A stretch of DNA of 64,000 bases, taken from positions 248,001 through 312,000 of the IMG/VR virus record IMGVR_UViG_3300027834_000005, one strand, 5' to 3'. The position numbers were made by a program, and so were the translations under genes. Positions 8,721 to 17,208 of this stretch are shown piece by piece (the stretch's first letter is position 1; each line of letters starts with the position of its first letter). Under the pieces are notes generated by a model, which saw only the letters and a list, made by a program, of their open reading frames with translations, was not told the DNA's origin and ran no database searches. This DNA is from a virus.

Positions 8721-9215
8721 ATGGATCTGCAACGACTATTGTTATTATCTGGCCAAGGCGAAATGACTGAAGAAATTGTTTCTGAAGGAAAAGAACGTTT
8801 CGAATCACAGGCTGAAGATTTCTGGAATGAGCATATCATAGACAGGGATGAGATGATCGATAGTTACGAAGAGCTATATAGTTATGCTAACAGCGAACAT
8901 AATATTGACAACACTAAGTTAGTGGCCGTTAAATCTGATATTGACGATTTCACATCTGAATTAGCAAGCAAAGGCGACAAAGCCGGTATGGCAAGTAACG
9001 GCGAGAAAGCTATGCAAATGGTTTATGATGGATTGGCACAGATGGACGGCGGCGACACTGGTGAAGGTATAGAAACCATAAAACGAGCGTATAATATTGC
9101 AAAGGCATCATTAATTAGTTTTGATGAATTTGTGAGTGAATACAGCAATGACATATTGAATAGTATGGCAGACCCCTACGTGGAACATGGTGTAGACGGA
9201 AGCGATTTTATTTAA
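8721..9215 (+). CDS. Hypothetical acidic helical late protein
   Basis: A 164-aa acidic, helical protein starting two bases after the previous stop. The N-terminus MDLQRLLLLSG resembles that of the large acidic protein at 9787 (MDINKLLELAG), suggesting a shared N-terminal signal or interaction motif. No catalytic motif is visible. Probably a head-associated protein. Confidence 0.6.
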   Translation: MDLQRLLLLSGQGEMTEEIVSEGKERFESQAEDFWNEHIIDRDEMIDSYEELYSYANSEHNIDNTKLVAVKSDIDDFTSELASKGDKAGMASNGEKAMQMVYDGLAQMDGGDTGEGIETIKRAYNIAKASLISFDEFVSEYSNDILNSMADPYVEHGVDGSDFI

Positions 9216-9223
9216 GGACACAC

Positions 9224-9382
9224 ATGAGTAATTTTCAAGGTAAAGGCGATTGGCAAAGACCAACGCAAGTAAGTATGGCTGAAAGCGATTTACGCTGGGA
9301 GCTAATGAGTAGCAAGACTACTCAGGAACGTAAAGAAGAAATTTTATTAGTACTTGAATGTATGAAAGAAGAAAAAAAATGA
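9224..9382 (+). CDS. Small hypothetical protein (52 aa)
   Basis: Begins MSNFQGKGDWQRPTQ and ends in a Lys/Glu-rich tail. An AAGGA ribosome site lies seven bases before the ATG, and the stop overlaps the next start (ATGA), indicating translational coupling. Short GDWQRP-type proteins accompany head genes in other T4-like phages as I recall them. Function unknown. Confidence 0.7.
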   Translation: MSNFQGKGDWQRPTQVSMAESDLRWELMSSKTTQERKEEILLVLECMKEEKK

Positions 9383-9765
9383 GACTAAATGAATTTATAA
9401 CTGAAGGTAGAGTGGTAGGGTTAGATACGGAATACGTAGACGTCTCTGGTACATCTCTTAAAGGAAAAATTCAAGTACCATATCAAGCATTAGTTAATAT
9501 GTTTGGTGAGCCACAATCCTTCTATGATGATCCTCAATCGGATGTTAATGTCATGTGGGAAGTGGAACTGCAATATCAGGATGACACTACTGAGTACGGT
9601 GAAGGTCATGAATATGATACTGCAGCTACAACGATTTATGATCGTAGATACGATTATGATAAAGATAGGCGCATAGATCCAAATTCTATTACGGAATGGA
9701 ATATTGGTGCCAGATCTAACAACGAAGCTTGGATGCTGGAAAAATACATACGCAGCAATAGCTAA
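9379..9765 (+). CDS. Putative capsid-targeted internal protein
   Basis: A 128-aa protein starting at 9379 (MRLNEFITE, then GRV). This start closely resembles the T4 internal-protein leader MKTYQEFIAE, which is cut by the gp21 prohead protease after an I/L-x-E motif; here I-T-E ends at residue 9. The rest is acidic and tyrosine-rich (DTEYVDV, YDRRYDYDKDRR). Inference: packaged in the head and perhaps ejected with DNA. Confidence 0.6.
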   Translation: MRLNEFITEGRVVGLDTEYVDVSGTSLKGKIQVPYQALVNMFGEPQSFYDDPQSDVNVMWEVELQYQDDTTEYGEGHEYDTAATTIYDRRYDYDKDRRIDPNSITEWNIGARSNNEAWMLEKYIRSNS

Positions 9766-9786
9766 AATAAAATAAAGGATATTTTA

Positions 9787-11496
9787 ATGGATATTAATAA
9801 ATTACTAGAGTTAGCTGGCGTTACTCCTAGTGAAAAAACTAAGCTTGATGAGAATTGTGCTGGTGGATTTGCTGGAGTTATGGGTGGACAGGCTCAAGAC
9901 ATAGAAGAGACTGATGCTGAATCCCACACACAAGAAATTGAATACGATGAGACTATGGCTGAAGCTGAATGTCAAACACCGTATGACGATGGTCATGGTC
10001 AATATGGCGATAAATGTTTAGTTGGTGATTCTGCAGAATCAGCAGTTCCTGTGCCAGATCAAGTGTCAGGCGGAGAAGAAATTATAGTTGTTGATCTTGG
10101 AGAGAATGATTTCGAAGACGGCGGCGTAGACGATACTGAGCTAGAACTAGATTTCACTCAGAGTGGCGAGGAGCCAGAGATTTCAATGGTACAAAGTATT
10201 CCTAATGTTGGTGAAGTTCCTACTGACCATACAGTTGATCCATCTATGATGGTCCAAAAAATAGACACTATGCAACAAGGCGGAATGTCTTCAGACGTAG
10301 ATAGTCATGATATTGAAGAATTAATGGGTATGGCTTTAGATAGTATCACTGCTGTATATAATAAAGTTATGGGTAATGAACAGCCAGCTCCTATTGAAGC
10401 TCCTGCTCCAGAACAAGAACCAGCTCCTGTTGCAGCTCCTGCTCCAGAAGAACCAGCTCCTGTTCCGGCACCAGCACAAGGCGTTGAAAATGAGTTAGAT
10501 GAAAATCCATTAGCCGCTGCCGCAGCAGGCGCAGTTGCAGGTAAAGTTGCAGATAAGTTTATGGGTGAAGATGAATTTAGCGATGAATTCGATGATGACT
10601 TTAGTGGTGATGAATTTGGTCAAGAAGACGAACCTGATTTAGGTTATGGCGATGACGAAGTAGAAATGGATGCCGACTTTGGTTCTATGGACCCAACTAA
10701 CGACATGGCACCAGCTAGAACTATGGACCATAACGTTCAAGATAGTTCATCTATGGTTGCTAAGATTATGGCTATGCAAGACAGCGGAATGTCTTCTGCT
10801 AAAGCACAATACAATGCTGACTCATTAGTTAATATGAGTCCTGATATGTTGCTTAGAGTGCATAATAAAGTAATGGGTCAAGGCCTTGAAGAAGAAGATG
10901 ATAACTGGGGCGGAGAGTCTGGATACCAAACTCAACCAGATGATACAGAAGGCCATCTAAGAGGCACTTCACCTTATAATGGCGGAGAAGGTTTCCCTAC
11001 AGGCCAAGCAAGTAACGCAGCATCTCACATCGGTAATACTGGTGGTGATTTCAAAGATAATCCTCTAGGTAATAGCGATCCTGTTACTCAAGTAGAAGAG
11101 TCAACTGATGACATCCACAATAGACTTTCAGAAGCATTTGATTCTTTCTGTGAAGATTATGAATCTATGATTGAAGCTGAGTTAAACGAAATTGGCGGAA
11201 TGCGCATTGCTGGTGGACCTTCATCTATGAGGTCACGTGGTTATGGCCTAGGAAGTAAAAAGTCTGGCGGTAAAGTTGAACGTAGACGTAGTGAAGAGCC
11301 AGTTAAGAAAGAAAGACGTAATAAGCCAGAAGTTGATGAAGCAGGCTGTGAAGCAAGCGTTCAGAAAATGAAAGGTGATATGTCTCCTACTAAAGCTAAT
11401 TTCAGAGCTGCTACTGGTCATGATGACTACGAAGGCATGGAAGAAGGCGGCAATTTCACTAAACGTAATGAAGCGCCTAGAAAACCTAGAGGCTAA
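9787..11496 (+). CDS. Large acidic Pro/Ala-rich protein with internal duplication (putative head core protein)
   Basis: A 569-aa strongly acidic protein. Segments: an N-terminal MDINKLLELAG leader with an L-D-E cleavage-like site at residues 20-22; an APAPE-type linker (about residues 200-235); an Asp/Glu-rich tract; and a basic patch (residues ~495-520). About 45 residues near 153-197 and 317-363 are similar (MMVQKIDTMQQGGMSS versus MVAKIMAMQDSGMSS, each ending near NKVMG), an internal duplication. Acidic low-complexity proteins of this type occur in prohead cores. A strong terminator follows. Confidence 0.6.
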   Translation: MDINKLLELAGVTPSEKTKLDENCAGGFAGVMGGQAQDIEETDAESHTQEIEYDETMAEAECQTPYDDGHGQYGDKCLVGDSAESAVPVPDQVSGGEEIIVVDLGENDFEDGGVDDTELELDFTQSGEEPEISMVQSIPNVGEVPTDHTVDPSMMVQKIDTMQQGGMSSDVDSHDIEELMGMALDSITAVYNKVMGNEQPAPIEAPAPEQEPAPVAAPAPEEPAPVPAPAQGVENELDENPLAAAAAGAVAGKVADKFMGEDEFSDEFDDDFSGDEFGQEDEPDLGYGDDEVEMDADFGSMDPTNDMAPARTMDHNVQDSSSMVAKIMAMQDSGMSSAKAQYNADSLVNMSPDMLLRVHNKVMGQGLEEEDDNWGGESGYQTQPDDTEGHLRGTSPYNGGEGFPTGQASNAASHIGNTGGDFKDNPLGNSDPVTQVEESTDDIHNRLSEAFDSFCEDYESMIEAELNEIGGMRIAGGPSSMRSRGYGLGSKKSGGKVERRRSEEPVKKERRNKPEVDEAGCEASVQKMKGDMSPTKANFRAATGHDDYEGMEEGGNFTKRNEAPRKPRG

Positions 11497-11536
11497 TTAG
11501 AACACTGGGAAGATTCGCTACCGACCCGTTGTACGT

Positions 11537-11560
11537 GGGGGCTTAACGGCCCCCTTTTTT
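11537..11560 (+). terminator. Rho-independent terminator
   Basis: Stem GGGGGC/GCCCCC with loop TTAACG and six T residues. Ends the unit begun before the small terminase. Confidence 0.9.
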
Positions 11561-11571
11561 ATGGAGACAGA

Positions 11572-11985
11572 ATGAAGATCACAGAGATACTAAAAGAATA
11601 CGAAAGTCGATATGGCGAAGATGAAGGCCGTACATTAAAAAATCCATTACCGCATATAACTGGTGATGATAGGCTGTTCGGTCATATATTTGATTTGTAC
11701 GATGATACTGTTGGAGAAATAGCAAGTACCCTAGACATAGCAGATAATCCAACTAAATGGAAAAAAGCTACCTCAATGGCAGCTACAACACATACCGTGC
11801 CTATTAAAGATATTGTTGGTACGGAGAAATACCTTGACCCTCGTGGAGCTAAGTCTAGAGATTTACCAGTTCTGGTTTTGTATGAAGGTAAATATTACGT
11901 TCTTGACGGTAACCATAGAGTTTATGCCGCCCACGCAAATGGTGAGAAGGCTATACAAGCATCAGTTATACAGGTAGAAGACTAA
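11572..11985 (+). CDS. ParB-like domain protein with capsid-targeting-like leader
   Basis: A 137-aa protein. The C-terminal part (LPVLVLYEGKYYVLDGNHR, then VYAAHANGEKAIQASVI) matches the ParB/sulfiredoxin-type fold, whose DGNHR-like loop binds nucleotide or acts as a nuclease in some members. The N-terminus MKITEILKE, then Y, fits the capsid-targeting pattern with an L-K-E cut site. This suggests a DNA- or nucleotide-acting enzyme carried in the head. It starts just after a terminator with no obvious promoter of its own. Confidence 0.65.
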   Translation: MKITEILKEYESRYGEDEGRTLKNPLPHITGDDRLFGHIFDLYDDTVGEIASTLDIADNPTKWKKATSMAATTHTVPIKDIVGTEKYLDPRGAKSRDLPVLVLYEGKYYVLDGNHRVYAAHANGEKAIQASVIQVED

Positions 11986-12224
11986 TGAGATTATATGAAT
12001 TTATAGAACCAGATATGCTAGGTAAACCTACATTGTCCGCAGAAGAAGTTGCCGGTAAACATGGCGTTCCTTTAGAGGTTATAACGCGTCAGCTGGCCAT
12101 TGGCACACAGGTAGAAAAAGAACATACTGGTGACGAATCCATAGCAATGGAAATAGCTCTTGATCATTTGGCAGAAATGCCAGACTATTATAGTAGATTA
12201 CAGGATATGGAAAATGAAGCTTAA
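11985..12224 (+). CDS. Small phage protein, DUF5661-like, with capsid-targeting-like leader
   Basis: A 79-aa protein overlapping the previous stop by one base (TAATG). The region EVAGKHGVPLEVITRQLAIG with VEKEHTGDES and IALDHLAEMPDYY matches a conserved phage domain I recall as DUF5661 (function unknown). The start MRLYEFIEPDM resembles the T4 internal-protein leader but the cut site is less clear. Confidence 0.65.
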   Translation: MRLYEFIEPDMLGKPTLSAEEVAGKHGVPLEVITRQLAIGTQVEKEHTGDESIAMEIALDHLAEMPDYYSRLQDMENEA

Positions 12225-12254
12225 CGAAATACAGTTTACTCTTACGAGAGTATA

Positions 12255-12527
12255 TTAGTCATATTCTGTGACAAGCATAAGGGCTATTCTAATATCGTTA
12301 AAGGACAGCCCTTTAAACCATTCCCCTTTAGTTCTGTATTTTTGTAGACTCCTATGAAGTTCCTTTTCAACTGCGTATGGATTTATTTTCCCTTCAGTAT
12401 ATTCCAATAAAAGCTCTTCGCTATTGCCTGTTTGTAACTGCCTAAGCCTATGCTCAGGGTTCTTAGCAACTCCAATTTTATATGCGTCTCCGCATGAAAT
12501 TATGTATACGAAACCGTTGTTTTCCAT
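12255..12527 (-). CDS. GIY-YIG / T5orf172-type nuclease-domain protein
   Basis: A 90-aa minus-strand protein. FVYIISCGDAYKIGVAKNPEHRL with later AVEKELHRSLQKYRTKGEWF matches the compact GIY-YIG variant found in T5orf172/MUG113 proteins: paired YI, the R, and the final E-W-F. I chose the ATG at 12527 (MENNGFVYI) with AGGGA upstream; the longer TTG start would lie in the promoter. Possibly a small homing-type or host-DNA nuclease. It is alone on the minus strand, divergent from the large terminase. Confidence 0.75.
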   Translation of the reverse strand: MENNGFVYIISCGDAYKIGVAKNPEHRLRQLQTGNSEELLLEYTEGKINPYAVEKELHRSLQKYRTKGEWFKGLSFNDIRIALMLVTEYD

Positions 12528-12547
12528 AGTTATATCCCTAAAACCCC

Positions 12548-12555
12548 TATTTATC
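12548..12555 (-). promoter_or_regulatory. Late-type promoter box GATAAATA (minus strand)
   Basis: GATAAATA on the minus strand with predicted start near 12542 and a short AGGGA-containing leader. It forms a divergent pair with the box at 12567-12574, only 11 bp apart. Confidence 0.7.
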
Positions 12556-12566
12556 AAGGCTTTTGT

Positions 12567-12574
12567 GATAAATA
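12567..12574 (+). promoter_or_regulatory. Late-type promoter box GATAAATA upstream of large terminase
   Basis: GATAAATA, predicted start near 12580, then CGGAGA and the ATG at 12596. Confidence 0.75.
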
Positions 12575-12595
12575 AAATAAACTGCGGAGATAATT

Positions 12596-14176
12596 ATGGC
12601 AGGCATAGATGATACTAAATTCATTAAGAAACCAAATCAGCTTAGTGAATATACACCAGAACAACTAGAACATTTTAAAAAATGTACCGATCCGGTAGAC
12701 GGGCCTTTATACTTCATGGAGAACTTCATGATGATACAGCATCCAATATTAGGCTCATTACTTTTTGATCCATATGAATATCAAAAAGACCTTATCGCGT
12801 CCTATGTAAAACATAGACAGCAGATATCTTTACTGGGAAGACAGTTAGGAAAAACTACGTGCGCGGCAGGGTATCTTTTATGGTATGCTATGTTCATGCC
12901 GGATTCATATATACTAGTTGCGTCTAAGACAGGTTCGGATGCAATAGACATCATGGATAGGGTTAGATATACCTACGAGAACTTACCGGATTACATTAGG
13001 GCCGGTGTGCGAGAGTACAATAAAAAATCAATGAAGTTTGATAACGGTTCAACAATCGTGTCAACCACAACAACAATAAATACGGGTCGTGGTAAATCCA
13101 TATCCCTTATCTATCTCGATGAATTTGCGTTCGTTGATCCACCAAGAGTGGCAAAAGAATTATGGACTTCACTGTCACCTACATTGTCTACGGGTGGTAA
13201 AGTAATCCTAACAAGTACGCCTAACTCAGATACAGATCAGTTCGCTGAAATTTGGCATCAAGCCCAAGAGAAACATGACGAATACGGTAACTTATATCCT
13301 AACGATACCGGCATGAACGGATTCGGGTCATACTTTGCTACATACGAAGATCATCCAGAACGTGATGAAGAGTGGGCAAGAATAGAAAGAAATAAAATTG
13401 GCGATGAACGATTCAGACGTGAGCATTTGGCCGAATTTATTGTATTCGAAGAAACGTTAGTAAACTCTGTTAAATTATCAGATGCGAAGACTAAAGAGCC
13501 TTTCCGTAAGTCAGGACAAGTACGTTGGTTCAAACAAATCAGAGAAGATCAAACATATGTCGTTTCATTAGATCCGTGTATGGGTACTGGTGGCGATAAC
13601 GCTGCGATAACCATATGGGAAATGCCATCGATGGAACAAGTGGGCGAGTGGTATCATAACAAGACGTCCATTGAAGGACAAATGAAAGTGTTAAGAAATA
13701 TTTTACTTGAGATATGGGAACACGGCAAACCTGAGATCTATTGGTCATTAGAATCCAACACATTAGGTGAAGCGGCACTCGTTATTATCAGGGACACTGG
13801 GGAGGAGAATTTTCCAGGTACTTTCTTATCTGAACGTAAGAGTGATGGTGGTAATCGTAAGCGTAAAGGTTTCACTACGACCAGTAAAAACAAACTGAAG
13901 TCGTGCTCTAGGTTCAAGCAATGGTTCGAGAGTGGCAAGTTAACAATACATTCGTCTCCAATGATAACCGAATTGAAGAACTACATCGCTAGGGGTAACT
14001 CCTATCAAGCCAAAGAGGGCTGTAAGGATGACTTGGTGTCTTCTGCGCTAGTATTCATTAGGATGGTTGAGAGCATCTCAAGGTGGGACGAAGACACTTA
14101 CGGCACCATTAATAGTAACATTGATGATGATTACGATGAAGACGATGGTAGAATCCCATTGCCACTTATCATGTAA
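12596..14176 (+). CDS. 17: Terminase large subunit (T4 gp17-like)
   Basis: A 526-aa DNA-packaging motor with ATPase and headful nuclease domains. Visible motifs: Walker A SLLGRQLGKTT (residues 78-88), Walker B LIYLDE (171-176), coupling STPN (207-210), and the RNase-H-like nuclease triad D326 (VVSLDP), E386 (WSLES) and D478/D479 (CKDDL). Slightly shorter than T4 gp17 (610 aa). Own late promoter and CGGAGA ribosome site. Catalytic residues appear intact. Confidence 0.97.
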   Translation: MAGIDDTKFIKKPNQLSEYTPEQLEHFKKCTDPVDGPLYFMENFMMIQHPILGSLLFDPYEYQKDLIASYVKHRQQISLLGRQLGKTTCAAGYLLWYAMFMPDSYILVASKTGSDAIDIMDRVRYTYENLPDYIRAGVREYNKKSMKFDNGSTIVSTTTTINTGRGKSISLIYLDEFAFVDPPRVAKELWTSLSPTLSTGGKVILTSTPNSDTDQFAEIWHQAQEKHDEYGNLYPNDTGMNGFGSYFATYEDHPERDEEWARIERNKIGDERFRREHLAEFIVFEETLVNSVKLSDAKTKEPFRKSGQVRWFKQIREDQTYVVSLDPCMGTGGDNAAITIWEMPSMEQVGEWYHNKTSIEGQMKVLRNILLEIWEHGKPEIYWSLESNTLGEAALVIIRDTGEENFPGTFLSERKSDGGNRKRKGFTTTSKNKLKSCSRFKQWFESGKLTIHSSPMITELKNYIARGNSYQAKEGCKDDLVSSALVFIRMVESISRWDEDTYGTINSNIDDDYDEDDGRIPLPLIM

Positions 14177-14181
14177 AAATT

Positions 14182-14189
14182 GATAAATA
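14182..14189 (+). promoter_or_regulatory. Late-type promoter box GATAAATA
   Basis: GATAAATAGAAG, predicted start near 14195, then AAAGGGA before the GTG start at 14214. Confidence 0.7.
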
Positions 14190-14213
14190 GAAGCAGATAA
14201 AGGGAATTATACT

Positions 14214-15890
14214 GTGATCGATCCGAAACGTGTAAAAGAGCGTGTATTTAAAGCGCTAAAAAGCCAAGGTTACCAAATCAAGATGTACGATGATGGCGGT
14301 ATGGCTACTGTGGATGCTGAGTTAGCATCCAGATTCTACGTTGAAGACCCTAATCTTCTCATCCATGTTGATGAAGAAGACGAAGAGGTCAATTTCAATA
14401 AGAACGGTAACATACCTCTTAGTGATTTTGAGAAAGCAATGTGGGCTGTTAAAGCGGTTGCGAAAGAATACATGTATAAATTCACGATAAGAGAATACGG
14501 TAAGCATATAACACCTAAAGATTTTTCATACCAGACAAAGAAAGGGGATCAAATGGAAAGCGTCCAAGAATCTGCCATGTACGGCACCAAAAAAACCAGC
14601 AGACAGATGATCGAAAATGTTTGTTTGGTAGTCAAGCATAAGAAAGAAGTAGATGAAAGCGTTAGAGGCGCAAGATCTAGAAATATCCAAAGTATCTTTT
14701 TGGAAAGCAACGGGGAAAGATATAAGTTTCCTCACACCAACTTGAACGGTGCTAGAGCAATGGCGCGTCACTTCGCTAACGGCGGATCTAGCCATGACGT
14801 TATTGGCGAGAGTATTGTAAACCTCACTGGAAAAATGTTAGAACTTAGAGAGTTCTACGTTTACTCTAAAAGAAATAAATTAGTAACCGAAGACACCACT
14901 GAAGTGATTGCTGCTCTTAGAGAGAGTATCAATGCTATTGCTGGTGACCTTAAATCAATTTACGGCAAGAAGAGTTACACTAGTGCTACTCAAAGAATTG
15001 CTGAACAAGAAAATTTTATAGCTGAAGACGACGACGGCATTGATTATAGAGATATGTTCACTGTTAAGAAATTCGATGAGAAATTCGAAGCAGTATTGCC
15101 TGTAGTCAGCAGCATTGTACAGGAAAGAAACATGAAATTAAGACGTATTGAAGAATCTTCTCTGGAAAGAGTAAAAGCAACATCTTTTAAGTTTACTGAG
15201 AGTGCTGCTGTTACCTTTGAAAGTAGTACTGTTAAAATGGGACACAGATTGAAAGCTGTGGCACTATCTATCAATGAGAATCCAGAATTAGCCACGTACA
15301 TCGGTTCTATCGGTGGCAAGATGATTTCTGAAGGTGACATTAGTGATTTCGAGAAGTCTGTAGTTAAGAACGTTCTAGAGAACATTACTATGGTATCTGA
15401 AGATGAGCCACAAGATCTTATTTCTGAGTCCGTACGTAAGTTAAGCGAGAAGTTAACAGATATCGAAGATAACGTATACGATAACTTCATTAATGAAGGT
15501 ATGGGTGATGCTATGTCTAGAACTAAACAAGGGGCTAAGTCATTCCAGCGTGAAGCTAATGATGAATTGATGGACCTTGGAACTAGACTTAAAGCTATTC
15601 AGCAGAAAATGAAACAAGGCGAAGGCGTTGAAGAAGGCGTGGAGCGCATGAGTAGCGACGAAGTACATAATTCTACTCTTATGCAATTCAGGCAAGCAGT
15701 GGATCGCTTCGAAGCTGCTAGAAGAGCCATGAAAATTGCTCATAAGCTTAAAGATAAACAGTCTAATGCTAGGCATCAGAAGCAGATCATGATAAACATG
15801 AATAAGCTAAGAGCTGACGTACAGCAACTTGAAAAGAGTTGGGGTATAGGAAGAAATGAAATACCTAACCATCTATTACCTCAAGAGTAA
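14214..15890 (+). CDS. Large late protein of the T4-like virion/head class, function unknown
   Basis: A 558-aa protein starting at GTG (AAAGGGA upstream). The N-terminal ~110 residues (VKERVFKALKSQGYQIKMYDD, then FTIREYGKHITPKDFSY) form a block I recall as conserved in marine T4-like phages without a firm function. The rest is helical and charged, with repeated short motifs such as LITE/LVSE/FINE. The late promoter and position after gp17 suggest a virion or internal head protein rather than an enzyme. Confidence 0.65.
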   Translation: MIDPKRVKERVFKALKSQGYQIKMYDDGGMATVDAELASRFYVEDPNLLIHVDEEDEEVNFNKNGNIPLSDFEKAMWAVKAVAKEYMYKFTIREYGKHITPKDFSYQTKKGDQMESVQESAMYGTKKTSRQMIENVCLVVKHKKEVDESVRGARSRNIQSIFLESNGERYKFPHTNLNGARAMARHFANGGSSHDVIGESIVNLTGKMLELREFYVYSKRNKLVTEDTTEVIAALRESINAIAGDLKSIYGKKSYTSATQRIAEQENFIAEDDDGIDYRDMFTVKKFDEKFEAVLPVVSSIVQERNMKLRRIEESSLERVKATSFKFTESAAVTFESSTVKMGHRLKAVALSINENPELATYIGSIGGKMISEGDISDFEKSVVKNVLENITMVSEDEPQDLISESVRKLSEKLTDIEDNVYDNFINEGMGDAMSRTKQGAKSFQREANDELMDLGTRLKAIQQKMKQGEGVEEGVERMSSDEVHNSTLMQFRQAVDRFEAARRAMKIAHKLKDKQSNARHQKQIMINMNKLRADVQQLEKSWGIGRNEIPNHLLPQE

Positions 15891-15897
15891 TTAGGGG

Positions 15898-15926
15898 TTG
15901 TGTTGAGTCGTTGGGTGTGTTATAAT
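15898..15926 (+). promoter_or_regulatory. Sigma70-type promoter P1 for gene 32 region
   Basis: TTGTGT, 17-bp spacer, TATAAT followed by AGCGC. The same -35, spacing and TATAATAGC element recur ~100 bp downstream, so gene 32 has tandem promoters. Confidence 0.6.
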
Positions 15927-15996
15927 AGCGCTCAGCGGCGTTATGACACATTATAGTAAGTATATAATAAATATTATAAAGTTGCAACAATAACCA

Positions 15997-16025
15997 TTGT
16001 GTAACGCACGCTTTTGTGGTATAAT
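15997..16025 (+). promoter_or_regulatory. Sigma70-type promoter P2 for gene 32
   Basis: TTGTGT (15997-16002), 17-bp spacer, TATAAT (16020-16025) followed by AGCCGC. Predicted start near 16032 leaves a ~125-nt leader before the gp32 ATG. Confidence 0.7.
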
Positions 16026-16036
16026 AGCCGCATAAA

Positions 16037-16078
16037 CTGATGAGGGATAGCTCGAATCATCAGTATACGAAAAGAGCT
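16037..16078 (+). promoter_or_regulatory. Candidate pseudoknot operator in the gp32 leader
   Basis: CTGATGA (16037-16043) pairs with TCATCAG (16057-16063). AGCTC inside the loop (16049-16053) can pair with GAGCT (16074-16078), giving an H-type pseudoknot. It is followed by ~80 nt of A/U-rich sequence to the ATG. T4 gp32 represses its own translation by nucleating on a leader pseudoknot and spreading over unstructured RNA, so the layout matches. Structure is by eye only. Confidence 0.5.
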
Positions 16079-16157
16079 TATGGGAACGTCCAAGAAGGAC
16101 CGACCTATCTGGAATATATCTAGAAAAAGAACTGGAATAATTAAAGGAATAATTATA

Positions 16158-17138
16158 ATGGCTACATTAGCTGAACTACGTGCAAAATTACAAAAAGCAG
16201 ACGAAAAATCCCAAGGTAAAGGTAAATCACGAGGCGATGGTCTCACTTTTCCATTCTGGGACGCCAAAACTGGCGACACCTCAACACTACGCTTCCTACC
16301 AGACGGTAACCAAGATAATACATACTTTTGGAAAGAGCGTCAAGTAATAAAATTGGAATTTCCAGGTATTAAAGGGCATGATGAGAATAAAGTCATCACT
16401 ATCCAAGTACCATGCATGGAAATGTGGGGTGAAACCTGCCCAATCTTACAAGAAATTCGTCCTTGGTTCAAGGGTGACAAAGAGCAAGAAGCCTTAGCAC
16501 GTAAGTACTGGAAAAAACGTACCTATATGTTCCAAGGATTTGTTCGTGACTCCGCTATTTCGGAAGACGAAGCGCCAGAGAACCCTATCCGTAAATTCAT
16601 CATTGGTCCACAGATTTTCGGTCCAATTAAGAATGCACTGTTAGACCCAGACATGGAGAATATCCCAACTGATTACCTATTAGGCACAGACTTCCGTCTT
16701 ACTAAAGGTAACAACGGGCAATACGCCGATTACGGTAACTCTGTATGGGCAAGAAAAGAGACTGCTTTGACTGAAATTGAAGCAGAAGCTGTAGAAAAGT
16801 ATGGTCTTGTTGATTTGGAAACATATCTTCCAGCTAAACCATCTCCAGAAGCACTAGCTGCTATCTTCGACATGTTCGAAGCGTCTGTTGAAGGTGAGTT
16901 GTACGATCCAGAGCAATTTGCTGAGTTCTACAAGCCTTACGGTTTCGAATACACCACTAGCGCTCGTAAAGCGACTGGCTCTGCTCCAGCAGCACAGGAT
17001 TCAACTCCAGCTGCACAGGATTCAACTCCAGCTGCACAGGAATCAACTCCAGCAGCACAGGATACAACTCCAGTGTCTACACCGTCTAGCGGTCAATCGG
17101 CTCAAGATATCTTAGCCAAGATTCGCGGCAACTCTTAA
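16158..17138 (+). CDS. 32: Single-stranded DNA-binding protein (T4 gp32-like)
   Basis: A 326-aa replication and recombination SSB. The ATG at 16158 is preferred (AAAGGA upstream; N-terminus MATLAELRAKLQK matches the family's basic cooperative domain). The core contains LTFPFWDAKTGDTSTLRFLPD and KKRTYMFQGFVRD. T4 gp32 binds zinc through one His and three Cys; here H74, C86 and C94 are present but the fourth position is Leu (CPIL), so the zinc site may be altered. The C-terminus holds four tandem 7-residue PAAQDST-type repeats and ends DILAKIRGNS rather than in a strongly acidic tail. Confidence 0.95.
   Translation: MATLAELRAKLQKADEKSQGKGKSRGDGLTFPFWDAKTGDTSTLRFLPDGNQDNTYFWKERQVIKLEFPGIKGHDENKVITIQVPCMEMWGETCPILQEIRPWFKGDKEQEALARKYWKKRTYMFQGFVRDSAISEDEAPENPIRKFIIGPQIFGPIKNALLDPDMENIPTDYLLGTDFRLTKGNNGQYADYGNSVWARKETALTEIEAEAVEKYGLVDLETYLPAKPSPEALAAIFDMFEASVEGELYDPEQFAEFYKPYGFEYTTSARKATGSAPAAQDSTPAAQDSTPAAQESTPAAQDTTPVSTPSSGQSAQDILAKIRGNS
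16984..17073 (+). repeat. Four tandem 21-bp repeats in the gp32 C-terminus
   Basis: Units at 16984, 17005, 17026 and 17047 plus a partial unit, each encoding TPAAQ-D/E-S-like seven residues. They form a flexible linker before the terminal KIRGNS segment. Copy number could vary by slippage. Confidence 0.9.
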
Positions 17139-17164
17139 TCTAACGCCAAACGGCGACTAAAATA

Positions 17165-17187
17165 TGCGGGGCAAGGATAGCCCCGCA
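17165..17187 (+). terminator. GC-rich hairpin between gp32 and uvsX
   Basis: Perfect 8-bp stem TGCGGGGC/GCCCCGCA with a 7-nt loop, followed by TCCTCTTATAAGG. The T-tract is poor, so it may be a partial terminator or an RNA-stability element separating heavily expressed gp32 from uvsX. Confidence 0.55.
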
Positions 17188-17208
17188 TCCTCTTATAAGG
17201 ATGTTGTA

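Noticed and set aside
15044-15490. 148-codon minus-strand open frame
   Set aside because: Entirely antisense to a well-supported + strand gene, with Ser/Leu-rich shadow composition and no ribosome site or promoter.
16037-16075. Hammerhead-ribozyme-like core (CTGATGAG ... CTCGAA) in the gp32 leader
   Set aside because: The base after GAA is T, where a hammerhead needs the A that pairs with U16.1, and no flanking stems I and III are visible. A plain hairpin or pseudoknot uses the same bases better.
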